Assembly (NCBI RefSeq): GCF_002000245.1
Contig: NZ_MTCM01000002.1
Span: forward strand, 186,001 to 250,000
Reading direction: 5' to 3'
Source: Sphingobacterium sp. CZ-UAM
Lineage (GTDB): Bacteria; Bacteroidota; Bacteroidia; Sphingobacteriales; Sphingobacteriaceae
Length of the DNA stretch: 64,000 nucleotides
Part shown: one piece after another, positions 17,366 through 26,831 of the stretch
Numbering within the stretch: position 1 is the stretch's first letter
Layout: every line of letters begins with the position of its first letter
Translations under genes and position numbers: made by a program
Notes under the pieces: model-generated
Databases searched by the model: none
The model's input: only the letters and a program-made list of their open reading frames with translations
Told to the model about the DNA's origin: nothing

Positions 17366-18544
17366 ATGAAACGATTAATATATATGTTGTATGTAGGACT
17401 GTTGTTCGTCGGAACAATCGGTTCCTGTCGTAAAACGGAGGTAGGGACAATAGACAAAAGTGATACGCAGGCTCCGGGACCTGTGAGCAATGCCAAGGTT
17501 GAGAATTTAAATGGAGCCGCCAAAATAACCTATAGCTTACCACAAGATGATGACTTATTGTATATAAGGGCTGAGTATACCACGAAACAAGGGGTCGTTA
17601 GGAACACAAAGGTTAGTAGGTATTTGGATAGTGTTGTTTTACAGGGTTTTGCCGATACAGATGTTTACGAGGCAAGGCTATATGCTGTGGATAAAAGTGA
17701 AAATGTTTCTGTCCCATTAGTAGTCAAAGTACAACCCAAAACACCGCCTTTTGAGCTTGTTAAACAAAAGCTAGTCGCTAGTGCCGCTTTTGGCGGGTTG
17801 GATGTTGGTTATCAGAATGTAACTGAATCGGATGTCGCCATAGTTATTTTAGCAAATGATAAACTTGGCAATTTTGTGCCATTGAAAACGCTGAATACCA
17901 AGCTAAAAACGGGGACTTTCGGTGCAAGAAATCTCGCTTCAGTAGAAACCCGATTTGGACTGATGGTACGGGATCGCTGGGGTAATTTATCTGATACTAC
18001 TTATGTGACTTTAAAGCCTTTCTTTGAAGCACAATTGGATAGAACAAAAATGAAAGGAATAAATATAAATGGTACAGATGCGAAGAATTATCCTGGAAAT
18101 GAAGTGGAATATCTTTTTGATGGTGATGTAAGTAATAAAACAGCTTATCATACCATTGATCCGGTAAGTATGCCCCAATGGTTTACCTTTGATATGGGGC
18201 AAACTGCTAAGTTGAGCCGTTTAGTCTGGTTTATGAGGCAAGGGTGGTATTTTCATCTTCATAATCCGAGAAAAGTGGAAATATGGGGTTCAAACAATCC
18301 GAGCCCGGACGGTAGTTTCACTAATTGGATATTATTGGCCGAACACGAGCAGATTAAACCATCGGGGTTGCCTCCAGGGCAAAATTCTAATGCTGATATT
18401 GAAGCGGCGTTAGAAGGAGAGACCGTAAATATCCCCGTGGATGCTCCCGCAGTAAGGTATATCCGATTTAAAACATTGCGCAATTGGTCAGATGGAGTTT
18501 ATGTGAATTTCACTGAATTAGCTGTGTGGGGAAACCCACAATAG
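17366..18544 (+). CDS. DUF4959/DUF5126/DUF5000-type discoidin surface lipoprotein
   Basis: A 392-residue lipoprotein (MKRLIYMLYV... ending TIGSC, lipid cysteine about residue 21). An immunoglobulin-like N-terminal domain (about 38-125) and a middle domain (about 125-220) match the layout I know as DUF4959 plus DUF5126. The C-terminal 150 residues form a discoidin-like DUF5000 domain (PQWFTFDMGQ, VEIWGSNNPSPDGSF, TELAVWGN). Such proteins occupy the position after susD in many polysaccharide loci and are thought to bind glycans at the surface. The C-terminal domain is closely related to that of the next gene, which points to duplication. Gene order places it in the GH59/GH95 operon. Confidence 0.85.
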   Translation: MKRLIYMLYVGLLFVGTIGSCRKTEVGTIDKSDTQAPGPVSNAKVENLNGAAKITYSLPQDDDLLYIRAEYTTKQGVVRNTKVSRYLDSVVLQGFADTDVYEARLYAVDKSENVSVPLVVKVQPKTPPFELVKQKLVASAAFGGLDVGYQNVTESDVAIVILANDKLGNFVPLKTLNTKLKTGTFGARNLASVETRFGLMVRDRWGNLSDTTYVTLKPFFEAQLDRTKMKGININGTDAKNYPGNEVEYLFDGDVSNKTAYHTIDPVSMPQWFTFDMGQTAKLSRLVWFMRQGWYFHLHNPRKVEIWGSNNPSPDGSFTNWILLAEHEQIKPSGLPPGQNSNADIEAALEGETVNIPVDAPAVRYIRFKTLRNWSDGVYVNFTELAVWGNPQ

Positions 18545-18577
18545 GAATTTATTATAATGATAATTAATAGTGAAAAT

Positions 18578-19786
18578 ATGAAAATGACTAAATATCTGAC
18601 CTGTTTCTTCCTTGTCACCGTAGGATTATATATGAATTCCTGTACCAAAGAAGATGAGTATAAAAAAATAACAAAGGATGGCGAAATTTATTACCCAGGT
18701 CGAGCGGATACAGTATTCGTCCATGGTGGTAATAATAGAATTAAATTACAGGTTGTTTTGGGAAACGATCCATTGATAACCAAAGTTAAGGCATTTTGGA
18801 ATAATTATGCTGACTCAGCCGAAGTTGACGTTGTAAAAACAACTGGCAGAGATACTGTTGATATGCTAATCAATAATCTTTCTCAAGGCACCTATTCTTT
18901 TGATGTATATACGTATACCGGGTCTAAAGCTAAATCAATAGTAAAACAAGGAACTGGTATGGTGTATGGGGATAATTATCTAAAGGTATTATCTAACCGT
19001 ACGGTGAAGACTTTAACTTACTCATTGGATGGAAGCAAGCTCTTTATTGACTGGAATTCTCCATTGGAGGGTGAAAAGTCCATCGAATTAAAATATACTA
19101 CTGAAACTGGTACTACCCAAACCATAGTGGTTCCCGGTGGAAGTTTGAAAACGGAGATTTCGGGCTTTAAGAGCAGTACTAAGCTTATTTACAAATCTAT
19201 ATTTTTACCTGAACCCAAGGCCATAGATGAGTTCTCAGTAGCACCGAGTGAGGTCGCACTTCCAGCATTCGAGCGCGAAGTGGATAAGGCAAACTTTAAG
19301 GTATATTCGCTTCCAACAGATGTTCGGGATAATTGGGGTTGGCTGATGGAATATCTTTGGAATAAAGATTATGACGGCAAAGGCTTTGCTTCCACTGAAG
19401 GGTCTTCGCAATGGTTTACTTTTGATATGGGGGAATCTGTTTCTATTAGCAGGTTTAAAACCTGGCAGGCTGCTGACCGTATCTTTAAAGCTGAGAATGT
19501 GAAGAAATTCGAAATCTGGGGCAGTAATAATCCGGCTCCAGATGGTTCTTGGGCAAGCTGGACAAAATTGGCCGAATGTCAGTCCATAAAACCTTCGGGA
19601 TTACCGGTCGGACAAACAACAGACGCAGACATCAACTACGCAAAAGCGGGCGAAGAATTTGTACTTCCTCCGGGAACGCCTAAAACGAGGTATATCCGAG
19701 TTAAAGTGCTGGAAACTTGGGGTGGAGGTACATTTATCACCATGGGAGAACTGACTTTCTGGACAAGTGATCGGATCGTAAAATAA
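18578..19786 (+). CDS. DUF4998/DUF5000-type discoidin surface lipoprotein
   Basis: The start at 18578 leaves a lipoprotein signal (MKMTKYLTCF... ending YMNSC); a start at 18557 is also open. The N-terminal part (about 20-130: DGEIYYPGRADTVFVHGGNNR, KAFWNN, TYSFDVYTY) matches DUF4998. A middle immunoglobulin-like segment follows. The C-terminus is a discoidin-like DUF5000 domain (SQWFTFDMGES, FEIWGSNNPAPDG, TMGELTFW). It shares the SQWFTFDMG, EIWGSNNP and IKPSGLP blocks with the preceding protein. It is presumably a second surface glycan-binding subunit of this locus. A hairpin at 19821-19851 separates it from the GH59 gene. Confidence 0.85.
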   Translation: MKMTKYLTCFFLVTVGLYMNSCTKEDEYKKITKDGEIYYPGRADTVFVHGGNNRIKLQVVLGNDPLITKVKAFWNNYADSAEVDVVKTTGRDTVDMLINNLSQGTYSFDVYTYTGSKAKSIVKQGTGMVYGDNYLKVLSNRTVKTLTYSLDGSKLFIDWNSPLEGEKSIELKYTTETGTTQTIVVPGGSLKTEISGFKSSTKLIYKSIFLPEPKAIDEFSVAPSEVALPAFEREVDKANFKVYSLPTDVRDNWGWLMEYLWNKDYDGKGFASTEGSSQWFTFDMGESVSISRFKTWQAADRIFKAENVKKFEIWGSNNPAPDGSWASWTKLAECQSIKPSGLPVGQTTDADINYAKAGEEFVLPPGTPKTRYIRVKVLETWGGGTFITMGELTFWTSDRIVK

Positions 19787-19820
19787 AAACCATTTTGGTA
19801 TCCGCTAATACAAAGAATAT

Positions 19821-19851
19821 TCAGGGTAAAACCGTCTGATTTTTACCCTGA
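19821..19851 (+). terminator. Hairpin between binding proteins and glycosidases
   Basis: The 11-base arms TCAGGGTAAAA (19821-19831) and TTTTACCCTGA (19841-19851) are perfect complements with a 9-base loop. There is no long T-run after it. Inside an otherwise unidirectional locus it may act as a partial terminator or RNA-stability element that lowers glycosidase expression relative to the transport genes. Confidence 0.5.
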
Positions 19852-19882
19852 AATTTATGCAAAATTCAAACAGGTATATATA

Positions 19883-22252
19883 ATGAAATCAACTATGTTT
19901 AAAAACACAATTACAACACTTTACTTAGCTCTTGCAGTCAGTGCGGCTTTCGCGCAGACAAATGCTGGTTCATCTAAACTAATTAAGATCGACGGAAATG
20001 GTAGCGGACGGCTTTTTGACGGGGTCGGCGCTGTGAGTGCTGGCTCTTCATCAAGATTATTAATAGATTATGCCGATAAATCCAGAAGCGATATTTTAGA
20101 TTACCTGTTCAAACCGAACTTTGGTGCTGGCTTTACTTACCTTAAGACTGAAATTGGGGGGGATGGTAATACTACCTGTGGTTCGGAGCCAAGTTTTGCA
20201 AGAACAAGGGCCGAAATGGAAAAACCCCATTACAATCGTGGATTTGAGTACTGGCTGATGCGTGAAGCTGCAAATAGAAATCCGAATATAGAACTCGATG
20301 CCTTGGAATGGAGCATGCCCGGATGGTTTAAAGGGGTATGGTCACAGGATAATGCCGACTACCTGGTCAAGTTTATTGAGGGTGCAAAACACTGGGGACT
20401 CAAGATGAAGTATATTTCAGGTTGTTGGAATGAACGCGATTATAACAGAGATTGGATTGTCAATGTTTTAAGACCTACACTCGATCGAAATGGCTTTAAA
20501 GATATTAAAATAAATGCGCCCGAAGGTGCTGGTAAGGCGTGGGAAATCAGTGATTTGCTGGTTAAGGACTCTGTGTTCAGAAATACAATTTCTTCGATCA
20601 GCTATCATTATCCGGACTCCTATATGTGGGGATATAGAGGTGAAGAACCAAACCCAAATTCTGTTTTGACAGAATTACCTCTATGGTCTGGTGAGGATTT
20701 TTCATTGCCTGGAGCATCCTGGAGAAACACGACCTATCTAGCCAAGAACATTCTAAAGTGTTACATCAAATGGAAAATAGTGAAAGTAAACATGTGGTGT
20801 CCGATTGCTTCAATGCCTGATATTTCTTGTTTTTCTAATGTAGGCTTGATGAAAGGGACTACGCCCTGGTCGGGATATTATGAGGTGTGGCCAACGATCT
20901 GGGCGGTAGCGCATTTTAACCAGTTTGCCAAACCGGGGTGGAAGTACCTCGATAGTGGCTGTGGGGAATTCAGTGGTGACGGTGCTTACTGTACTTATAA
21001 AAACATGGATGGCAGCAATGATTATAGTATTGTGGTGGTCAGTGGTTCAGAGGGGCAGAAATTAACATTCAATATCGCTGATCTTCCTAAAGATAAGTTG
21101 CATGTGTGGAAGTCGGACAGTAAAAGCCAATTTGTACAACAGGAAGATGTTTCTGTAGTCAACGGAGAAGTTACATTAGCTGTTGATCCGGAGAGTATTT
21201 ATACGATTACGACAACGACAGGCCAGCAAAAGGGAGCGCATACTATTCCTAAAGAAAAAGCCTTCCCAACAAAATACAGTGATAATTTTGATAATTACTC
21301 CTTAGAAAGAGCGCCGCTTTCGCCAAAATATTTTTATGACAACTCGGGAGCTTTTGAATTAGCACAATCCGAAGGGAATAATAAATACTTAAGACAATTG
21401 CTCGTAAACGATATCACCCACTGGATTCCGGATGAATGTGCATATACTTTCGTTGCGCAAAATACAGAATGGGAGCAGGGCGAGATTTCTTCTGATGTTT
21501 TTGTCGAAAACGATGCCTTTAATGGAGTTGGCTATGCCGGACTAATTTTGAGAGGCGCCTATGATAAAGCCAATCAATCAAATATTCCTTTCGGCTATCG
21601 CTTTAATATCTATAAAGATGGTACATGGAAACTTCAGACAAAGAAAAATATACTTGCAAGTGGAAATGTGGATGCCAGTAAATGGCATAAACTAAAGTTG
21701 ACCGGAAAAGGAAACAATATCAAAGGTTATATAGATGGTCGCCTCGTTGTCGATGTACAGGATGATACCTATTCAATTGGCGCAGCCGGTTACGTATCGG
21801 GCTTTAATTTTGCTGGATTCGACAATCTTGTCCTTAACTACACGCCAGCTTCAGGTCAATTGCTGTCCGCATGGAAACCAGCTACCTCTCCAGCTGATCC
21901 CGTGGGACATAGCTTGATTGGTGCATTTGATGGAAATAGCCTTTCCAAGTGGAGTCCAAAAGCTGATGGTACCGAACAGCATCTGGTCGTGGATCTTGGT
22001 TCTGTACAGAAAATCAAAAGATGTGAAACCTTTACGGATTTTGTGGATAAAGGAGCACAATACAAAATTGAGTATTCCGCCGACAATGTAAAATGGTCTG
22101 TTTTTGCAGATAAAACCAACAACGCTAAAATATCAATTCCATGTTTTGCTGATGAGGGCAATGCCAACGCAAGATGGGTACGATTGACAGTGTTACCTGC
22201 AAAAGATAAGACTATTGCCAATATCTATGAATTTAAGGTTTATGGAGATTAA
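19883..22252 (+). CDS. GH59 galactocerebrosidase-like beta-galactosidase with C-terminal F5/8C domain
   Basis: A 789-residue exported enzyme with a signal peptide ending SAAFAQ (about residue 25). The catalytic barrel resembles animal galactosylceramidase: [41 protein letters not shown] and ALEWSMPGW. The two expected carboxylates are visible, the acid/base Glu184 in CWNERDYN and the nucleophile Glu271 in LWSGEDFS. A lectin-like region (about 430-640) follows, then an added F5/8 type C domain (about 660-789) that likely binds carbohydrate. GH59 enzymes remove beta-linked galactose from galactosylceramides or from galactans. In this locus it probably acts in the periplasm or outside the cell. 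Preference for lipid or polysaccharide cannot be told from sequence. Confidence 0.92.
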   Translation: MKSTMFKNTITTLYLALAVSAAFAQTNAGSSKLIKIDGNGSGRLFDGVGAVSAGSSSRLLIDYADKSRSDILDYLFKPNFGAGFTYLKTEIGGDGNTTCGSEPSFARTRAEMEKPHYNRGFEYWLMREAANRNPNIELDALEWSMPGWFKGVWSQDNADYLVKFIEGAKHWGLKMKYISGCWNERDYNRDWIVNVLRPTLDRNGFKDIKINAPEGAGKAWEISDLLVKDSVFRNTISSISYHYPDSYMWGYRGEEPNPNSVLTELPLWSGEDFSLPGASWRNTTYLAKNILKCYIKWKIVKVNMWCPIASMPDISCFSNVGLMKGTTPWSGYYEVWPTIWAVAHFNQFAKPGWKYLDSGCGEFSGDGAYCTYKNMDGSNDYSIVVVSGSEGQKLTFNIADLPKDKLHVWKSDSKSQFVQQEDVSVVNGEVTLAVDPESIYTITTTTGQQKGAHTIPKEKAFPTKYSDNFDNYSLERAPLSPKYFYDNSGAFELAQSEGNNKYLRQLLVNDITHWIPDECAYTFVAQNTEWEQGEISSDVFVENDAFNGVGYAGLILRGAYDKANQSNIPFGYRFNIYKDGTWKLQTKKNILASGNVDASKWHKLKLTGKGNNIKGYIDGRLVVDVQDDTYSIGAAGYVSGFNFAGFDNLVLNYTPASGQLLSAWKPATSPADPVGHSLIGAFDGNSLSKWSPKADGTEQHLVVDLGSVQKIKRCETFTDFVDKGAQYKIEYSADNVKWSVFADKTNNAKISIPCFADEGNANARWVRLTVLPAKDKTIANIYEFKVYGD

Positions 22253-22296
22253 CTAGCTTTCCACAACAAAATGAGGGATTTGAAACACGATATATC

Positions 22297-24627
22297 ATGA
22301 AGAAACTGTTAACTGTATTTTATTTTTGCTGCTTCGCTCTTACAACTGTATATGCCCAGCAAAAGCCCTTAAAATTGTGGTATGATAAACCAGCGGAAAT
22401 TTGGGAAGCCACATTACCGCTGGGCAATGGCCGATTGGGAATGACACCCGATGGTGGTATCTTAAAGGAGCGCATTGTCCTGAACGATATTACTTTATGG
22501 TCCGGAAGTCCACAGGATGCCAACAACTATGAGGCTTATAAAAGCCTTCCAGCTATCCGGCAACTTATTTTACAGGGTAAAAATGATGAAGCGCAAGCCT
22601 TGGTAAACAGCAACTTTGTCTGTAAAGGCGAAGGATCAGCGGGAGAAAGATGGGGTAAATTTCAGACAATGGGTGCATTGCAGATCGATTTTACCTATAA
22701 GGGGGATCAAGGAGAGGGGCAAAAAGTTGAAAATTACCGTCGCGAGCTCCTATTGGACCAAGCCATCGCGAACTGTACATTTACACGTAATGGTGTAAAT
22801 TATAAACGGGAGTATTTTACAAGTTTTGACGATGATGTCGATGTCATTCGGCTGACAGCAGACAGGCCGGGGCAGCTCAATTGTCGTATTGCGATGAATC
22901 GGCCTGAGCGTTATCAGGTTAATACGGTGGGCAACGAACTGCAGATGTCTGGCCAACTCAATAACGGTACCGATGGTAAGGGCATGAAATATCTGGCTCG
23001 GGTACAGGCGAAATTGAAGGATGGGACTATCCGTCCGGAAAATAATAATCTGGTTATTGAGGATGCTACTGAGGTGTTGATTTACGTTTCTGCTGGAACT
23101 GATTTCAGGGGCTTTGACTTTGAAGAAAAGACAGGTCAATTGTTGTCTGCGGCGATGAAAAAAAGTTATGATCTGCAAAAGCGCAATCATATAGCTGCAT
23201 TCAGCAAGCTCTTTAAACGTGCTTATATTGATCTTGGAGAAGGGACAGCAGCAGATTTACCAACAGACCGCCGGATCGCCAATTTCTACAATAATTTCAA
23301 TAACGATCCGTCACTCGCTACGTTGTTTTTTCAGTATGGGCGATACCTGAGCATCAGCAGCACACGGGTAGGACTGTTGCCTCCAAATTTGCAGGGCCTT
23401 TGGGCGCAGGAGATCAACACACCCTGGAATGGGGATTATCACCTGGATGTGAATGTACAGATGAATCATTGGCCTTTGGAGGTGGTCAATCTATCTGAAC
23501 TGAATCTGCCACTTGCGGAATTGGTGAAAAGTCTTGTTGAACCGGGAACGAAAACGGCTAAGGCTTACTATAATGCTGATGGTTGGATTGCGCATGTCAT
23601 TACCAATGTCTGGGGATTTACGGAGCCCGGCGAGAATGCATCATGGGGAGCATCAAATGCGGGCTCTGGATGGCTCTGTAGCAATTTATGGGATCATTAT
23701 GCTTTTACCAATGATTTAAACTATCTAAAGGATATCTATCCTGTGCTGAAAGGTTCGGCTGAATTTTATAAAAGCGTATTAGTGAAAGACCCTAAAACAG
23801 GCTGGATGGTTACTTCCCCCTCAGTTTCGCCGGAGAATACGTTCTTTATGGCTAACGGAAAGACCGCGAGTATCTGTATGGGACCTACCATCGATAATCA
23901 GATTGTGCGGGAGCTGTTTACGAATGTGATCACCGCCTCCAAAAAGCTGAGAATTGATAACGCATTTAGACAGGATTTGGAGCATTTGCTGCAAACGATA
24001 CCTCCGGCTGGAGTGATCAGCAAAGATGGACGTATACAGGAATGGTTGGAAGATTATAAAGAAATCGAACCTACCCACCGTCACGTTTCTCATTTATATG
24101 GGGTTTATCCGGCTCCATTAATCACACCTTTATCTACTCCCGACCTTGCGGAAGCTGCAAAGAAGACACTTGAAGTGAGGGGAGATAATAGTACGAGTTG
24201 GTCTATCGCTTATAAAACTTTGTTTTGGGCAAGACTTCATAATGGAAACAGAGCGTTCAAATTGATCCGGGAAATGTTGAAACCGGTAGCTGATCCCAAT
24301 AATATGGGCGGTGGTGGCGGTGTTTATCCGAATCTATTTTCCGCACATCCTCCATTTCAGATCGATGGCAATTTCGGTGCTACAGCGGGTATCGCGGAAA
24401 TGCTCTTACAGAGCCACGATGGCTGTATAGATCTGTTACCTGCTTTACCTGACGCATGGAAGAATGGCGAGGTGAAAGGCCTCAAAGCGAGGGGAAATTA
24501 TACGGTCGACATGAAATGGAAAGATGGTAAATTGATCAAATATACCATACGCTCCGCGAAGCCGGAGAAAATAAAAATCAGACTAAATGGTGGCTACCAG
24601 TGGTACACCACAGTTAAGAATATTTAA
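22297..24627 (+). CDS. GH95 alpha-L-fucosidase-family glycoside hydrolase
   Basis: A 776-residue exported enzyme with a signal peptide ending TTVYAQ. It shows the GH95 order: an N-terminal beta domain opening [21 protein letters not shown], and a helical barrel with [30 protein letters not shown] as separate blocks. The acid is Glu513 in SPSVSPEN, and Asp630 lies in [12 protein letters not shown]95 inverts alpha-1,2-fucosyl or alpha-L-galactosyl linkages, using an asparagine-activated water. The pair I expect as Asn-x-Asn reads Asp384-Val-Asn386 here, which may matter for specificity if my recollection of the alignment is right. It is 44 bases downstream of GH59 and almost certainly co-transcribed with it. 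Confidence 0.92.
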   Translation: MKKLLTVFYFCCFALTTVYAQQKPLKLWYDKPAEIWEATLPLGNGRLGMTPDGGILKERIVLNDITLWSGSPQDANNYEAYKSLPAIRQLILQGKNDEAQALVNSNFVCKGEGSAGERWGKFQTMGALQIDFTYKGDQGEGQKVENYRRELLLDQAIANCTFTRNGVNYKREYFTSFDDDVDVIRLTADRPGQLNCRIAMNRPERYQVNTVGNELQMSGQLNNGTDGKGMKYLARVQAKLKDGTIRPENNNLVIEDATEVLIYVSAGTDFRGFDFEEKTGQLLSAAMKKSYDLQKRNHIAAFSKLFKRAYIDLGEGTAADLPTDRRIANFYNNFNNDPSLATLFFQYGRYLSISSTRVGLLPPNLQGLWAQEINTPWNGDYHLDVNVQMNHWPLEVVNLSELNLPLAELVKSLVEPGTKTAKAYYNADGWIAHVITNVWGFTEPGENASWGASNAGSGWLCSNLWDHYAFTNDLNYLKDIYPVLKGSAEFYKSVLVKDPKTGWMVTSPSVSPENTFFMANGKTASICMGPTIDNQIVRELFTNVITASKKLRIDNAFRQDLEHLLQTIPPAGVISKDGRIQEWLEDYKEIEPTHRHVSHLYGVYPAPLITPLSTPDLAEAAKKTLEVRGDNSTSWSIAYKTLFWARLHNGNRAFKLIREMLKPVADPNNMGGGGGVYPNLFSAHPPFQIDGNFGATAGIAEMLLQSHDGCIDLLPALPDAWKNGEVKGLKARGNYTVDMKWKDGKLIKYTIRSAKPEKIKIRLNGGYQWYTTVKNI

Positions 24628-24670
24628 GTAGCTGTTTGAAAAAATGCCTCTCATGTGCATTAGAAAAGAT

Positions 24671-24711
24671 ACTATTATCTCCCTCACCTTTATCGGTGAG
24701 GGGATAATAGT
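24671..24711. terminator. Long hairpin between convergent genes
   Basis: Arms of 18 and 17 bases (24671-24688, 24695-24711) pair with one bulged T around the loop TTTATC. It lies between the 3' ends of the GH95 gene and the convergent DUF5777 gene and probably ends transcription from both sides, although neither side shows a long T-run. Confidence 0.7.
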
Positions 24712-24772
24712 TCAGCTTTAAACGATTTGTATCATTGATAGCAAACCAATAAGCACTGTGTGTTTACTGATT

Positions 24773-25711
24773 TTATCCTTTATCTTTTTTGTTAAAATTA
24801 AAACGTCTTGCAATACTGAATCCCCATCTAAATTGCCCTTTTCCCCATGAACTGTTGGTCTCACTGATAAACTGTGATTCTTGTATCGCTGTTGCATTTG
24901 TAAAATTGAGATGAAATATATGCCCACCGGTATCCATTTCCAAACCAACTCCCAGCGCATTGTAGTAGCGCTGGCCAGTTAGCTCTTCGCGGTATTTCTT
25001 TTTCGAGGATTGACGGAAGGGAAGGAAATAGTCGGCAACGAGTGCTATCCTTTTACTGACTTTCGCCCTACCACCAATACCGATAGCAAACATGTTATTC
25101 TGGTCATTATAGGCTGTATAATTACGGTGAAGATAGGAAGGGACAACAGTAAGAGAAAAACTCGAACTGAATTTTCTGGCAATAATCAATTGTGTCACAT
25201 AGGTCAGACGGTCGCTGAACCCTTCGAAACTTGCCGCTGAATGTTTTTCTTCCGAAGCCTTCATTGCCGACACGACTGTGCTTCCAAAAAAGGCGATCGA
25301 AACAGGTACACTGTTGTCTATTGTTTGTTCAACAAAGCGGTATTTGATATTACCTTCATAGAGTTGTCTGACTTCTGTGGCACCTTTCGCTCTAGCGATT
25401 CCAATGTTGATATTATCCGTTAAACCATAATCAAAACCGATCCTGATATCTGTCGAATTGTCAAGACCGAAGAAATTTTTTGCTCCACCGGCACTTCCTC
25501 CAATATCACCAAACCTGTGATCCACCCTGAAGTCCATTTCATTTCGATGAATGGTTTCGGTGGTTTTGAGATTGATCAAGTTGCCTGATTTAAATGTCGC
25601 CGTAACTTTTTCGTTCTTTGGCCCATCAAGCTTGATCATTTTATCGAGACCTTCCTGTGCAGCTACTTTCAGCGAAATAATAGATAGCATTATGCCTAGT
25701 ATACTTTTCAT
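24773..25711 (-). CDS. DUF5777-type outer-membrane beta-barrel protein
   Basis: A 312-residue protein with a signal peptide (MKSILGIMLSIISLKVAAQ). The mature part alternates polar and hydrophobic residues in strand-length blocks (IRIGFDYGLTDNINIGIARAK, FSLTVVPSYLHR, LVADYFLPFR) and ends in FRWGFSIARRFNF, as outer-membrane barrels do. The composition and the place after a YceI gene fit the Bacteroidota family I know as DUF5777. It is the last gene of a minus-strand operon with YceI, a c-type cytochrome and a secreted-repeat lipoprotein. That suggests a role in an outer-membrane redox or small-molecule pathway, but no ligand is evident. Confidence 0.8.
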   Translation of the reverse strand: MKSILGIMLSIISLKVAAQEGLDKMIKLDGPKNEKVTATFKSGNLINLKTTETIHRNEMDFRVDHRFGDIGGSAGGAKNFFGLDNSTDIRIGFDYGLTDNINIGIARAKGATEVRQLYEGNIKYRFVEQTIDNSVPVSIAFFGSTVVSAMKASEEKHSAASFEGFSDRLTYVTQLIIARKFSSSFSLTVVPSYLHRNYTAYNDQNNMFAIGIGGRAKVSKRIALVADYFLPFRQSSKKKYREELTGQRYYNALGVGLEMDTGGHIFHLNFTNATAIQESQFISETNSSWGKGQFRWGFSIARRFNFNKKDKG

Positions 25712-25724
25712 AATTGAATAATTA

Positions 25725-26273
25725 TTAGTTATAAGCAGCTTCTATTTTTACTTTCACGACCTCCGCAATTTTCTTTCCGACGATTGAGGGGATACTGATT
25801 TTATGGTCTGCAAGTCTGACGTCAAATGCTGCTATAGCTTTTATTATACCATTTTTTACATTGAAAGTTGCAGCAGTAGAATAGGGTTTACCGACACCGT
25901 GGATTTGTAAAGTACCTGAAACATTCAATTTGTAGGTACCATCTTTGGTTAGTTTTTCACAGTCTTCGATCTTACCTTTAAATTCAGAAAGTGGATATTT
26001 ATCGCTCTCCATATAGTTTTCATTAAAATGCTCCTGCATCAGTTTTTTATCAAATTGGAATGAGGTAATTTTTACCCGAAAGATAATCTCTCCTGTTTTG
26101 AGATTTAGGGCAGACCCTGCTAAGCTGCTTTTTGCTTCTATATCTTCCAAAGGGGCGCTGCTGAAAAAAGAAATGCTTGCAGCTTTGGAGACTAAAGAAT
26201 TTGTCTGTTGAGCGAACGTCGCTTTACTCCCGAGCAATAACAGGAGTATACTATAGATATGTATCTTATTCAT
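25725..26273 (-). CDS. YceI-family periplasmic protein
   Basis: A 182-residue exported protein with a signal peptide ending ATFAQ. The mature domain has the YceI pattern: a SISFFSSAPLEDIEAKSS opening, strands such as IIFRVKITSFQFDKKLMQEHFN and YPLSEFKGKIE, and an internal LNVSGTLQIHGVGKP segment. YceI proteins are lipocalin-like barrels that bind polyisoprenoids such as quinones. It lies 13 bases upstream of the DUF5777 gene and 12 bases downstream of the cytochrome gene, so the three are co-transcribed. A quinone-binding role would fit the cytochrome next to it, but that is inference. Confidence 0.9.
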   Translation of the reverse strand: MNKIHIYSILLLLLGSKATFAQQTNSLVSKAASISFFSSAPLEDIEAKSSLAGSALNLKTGEIIFRVKITSFQFDKKLMQEHFNENYMESDKYPLSEFKGKIEDCEKLTKDGTYKLNVSGTLQIHGVGKPYSTAATFNVKNGIIKAIAAFDVRLADHKISIPSIVGKKIAEVVKVKIEAAYN

Positions 26274-26285
26274 ATGAGTTTTGCA

Positions 26286-26681
26286 TTAGTTTTCCGGCGT
26301 ATTGCGTTTGATCCAGGCATCCAACAATTCAATTTCTTTCGCTGTCAGCGTGCCCCCGATGGGCATCGTCTTGGTCACCAATACGACGTTGTTAATTCTT
26401 GTTATATGATTTTTGACAGAGTTATATCCGTTAAATTCCCAGCGCGCACTGGCAGGTCGTCCAGCGGTATGGCATGAACTGCATTTGGTTTCAAAAAGTG
26501 CTTTTGCAAAATTTGTATAGGATACATTTTTTACGGTAACTTCTTCTGGCCCCGAAGGTTCAGGAGATAGTTCCGCTGCTTGTTTTTTTGTACATCCTGT
26601 AAGTGCAATCGCAATAGTCGCTATAGTCAACATGAACTTATTGTTCGGGATGAGCGGTCTAGCTATTTTTAGTTTTTTCAT
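26286..26681 (-). CDS. c-type cytochrome lipoprotein
   Basis: A 131-residue lipoprotein (lipobox ALTGC, Cys30) with one haem c site, CSSCH at residues 67-71. A likely axial methionine is in KTMPIGG (Met106), and a closing helix follows (AKEIELLDAWIKRN). The architecture is that of small mono-haem electron carriers anchored to a membrane by lipid. It is encoded between a secreted-repeat lipoprotein and YceI on the same strand, with a 12-base gap to YceI and about 150 bases to the gene upstream. It presumably shuttles electrons in the periplasm. Donor and acceptor are unknown. Confidence 0.9.
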   Translation of the reverse strand: MKKLKIARPLIPNNKFMLTIATIAIALTGCTKKQAAELSPEPSGPEEVTVKNVSYTNFAKALFETKCSSCHTAGRPASARWEFNGYNSVKNHITRINNVVLVTKTMPIGGTLTAKEIELLDAWIKRNTPEN

Positions 26682-26831
26682 CTGTATTATTTTTTCTCGA
26701 AGTGGATGAAGCTATCAGCTTTATTTTTGCACATTTTTATTAATGATCACTGATCGGGACCTGGTTTAAAAGTTTCAGGTTGCAGTGGGTCGTGTATGGG
26801 AATAAGTCACGATAGCTTCCTAAACGATAAT

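Noticed and set aside
22750..23190. 146-residue minus-strand frame opposite the GH95 gene
   Set aside because: Antisense shadow of a well-supported glycoside hydrolase; composition shows no domain.
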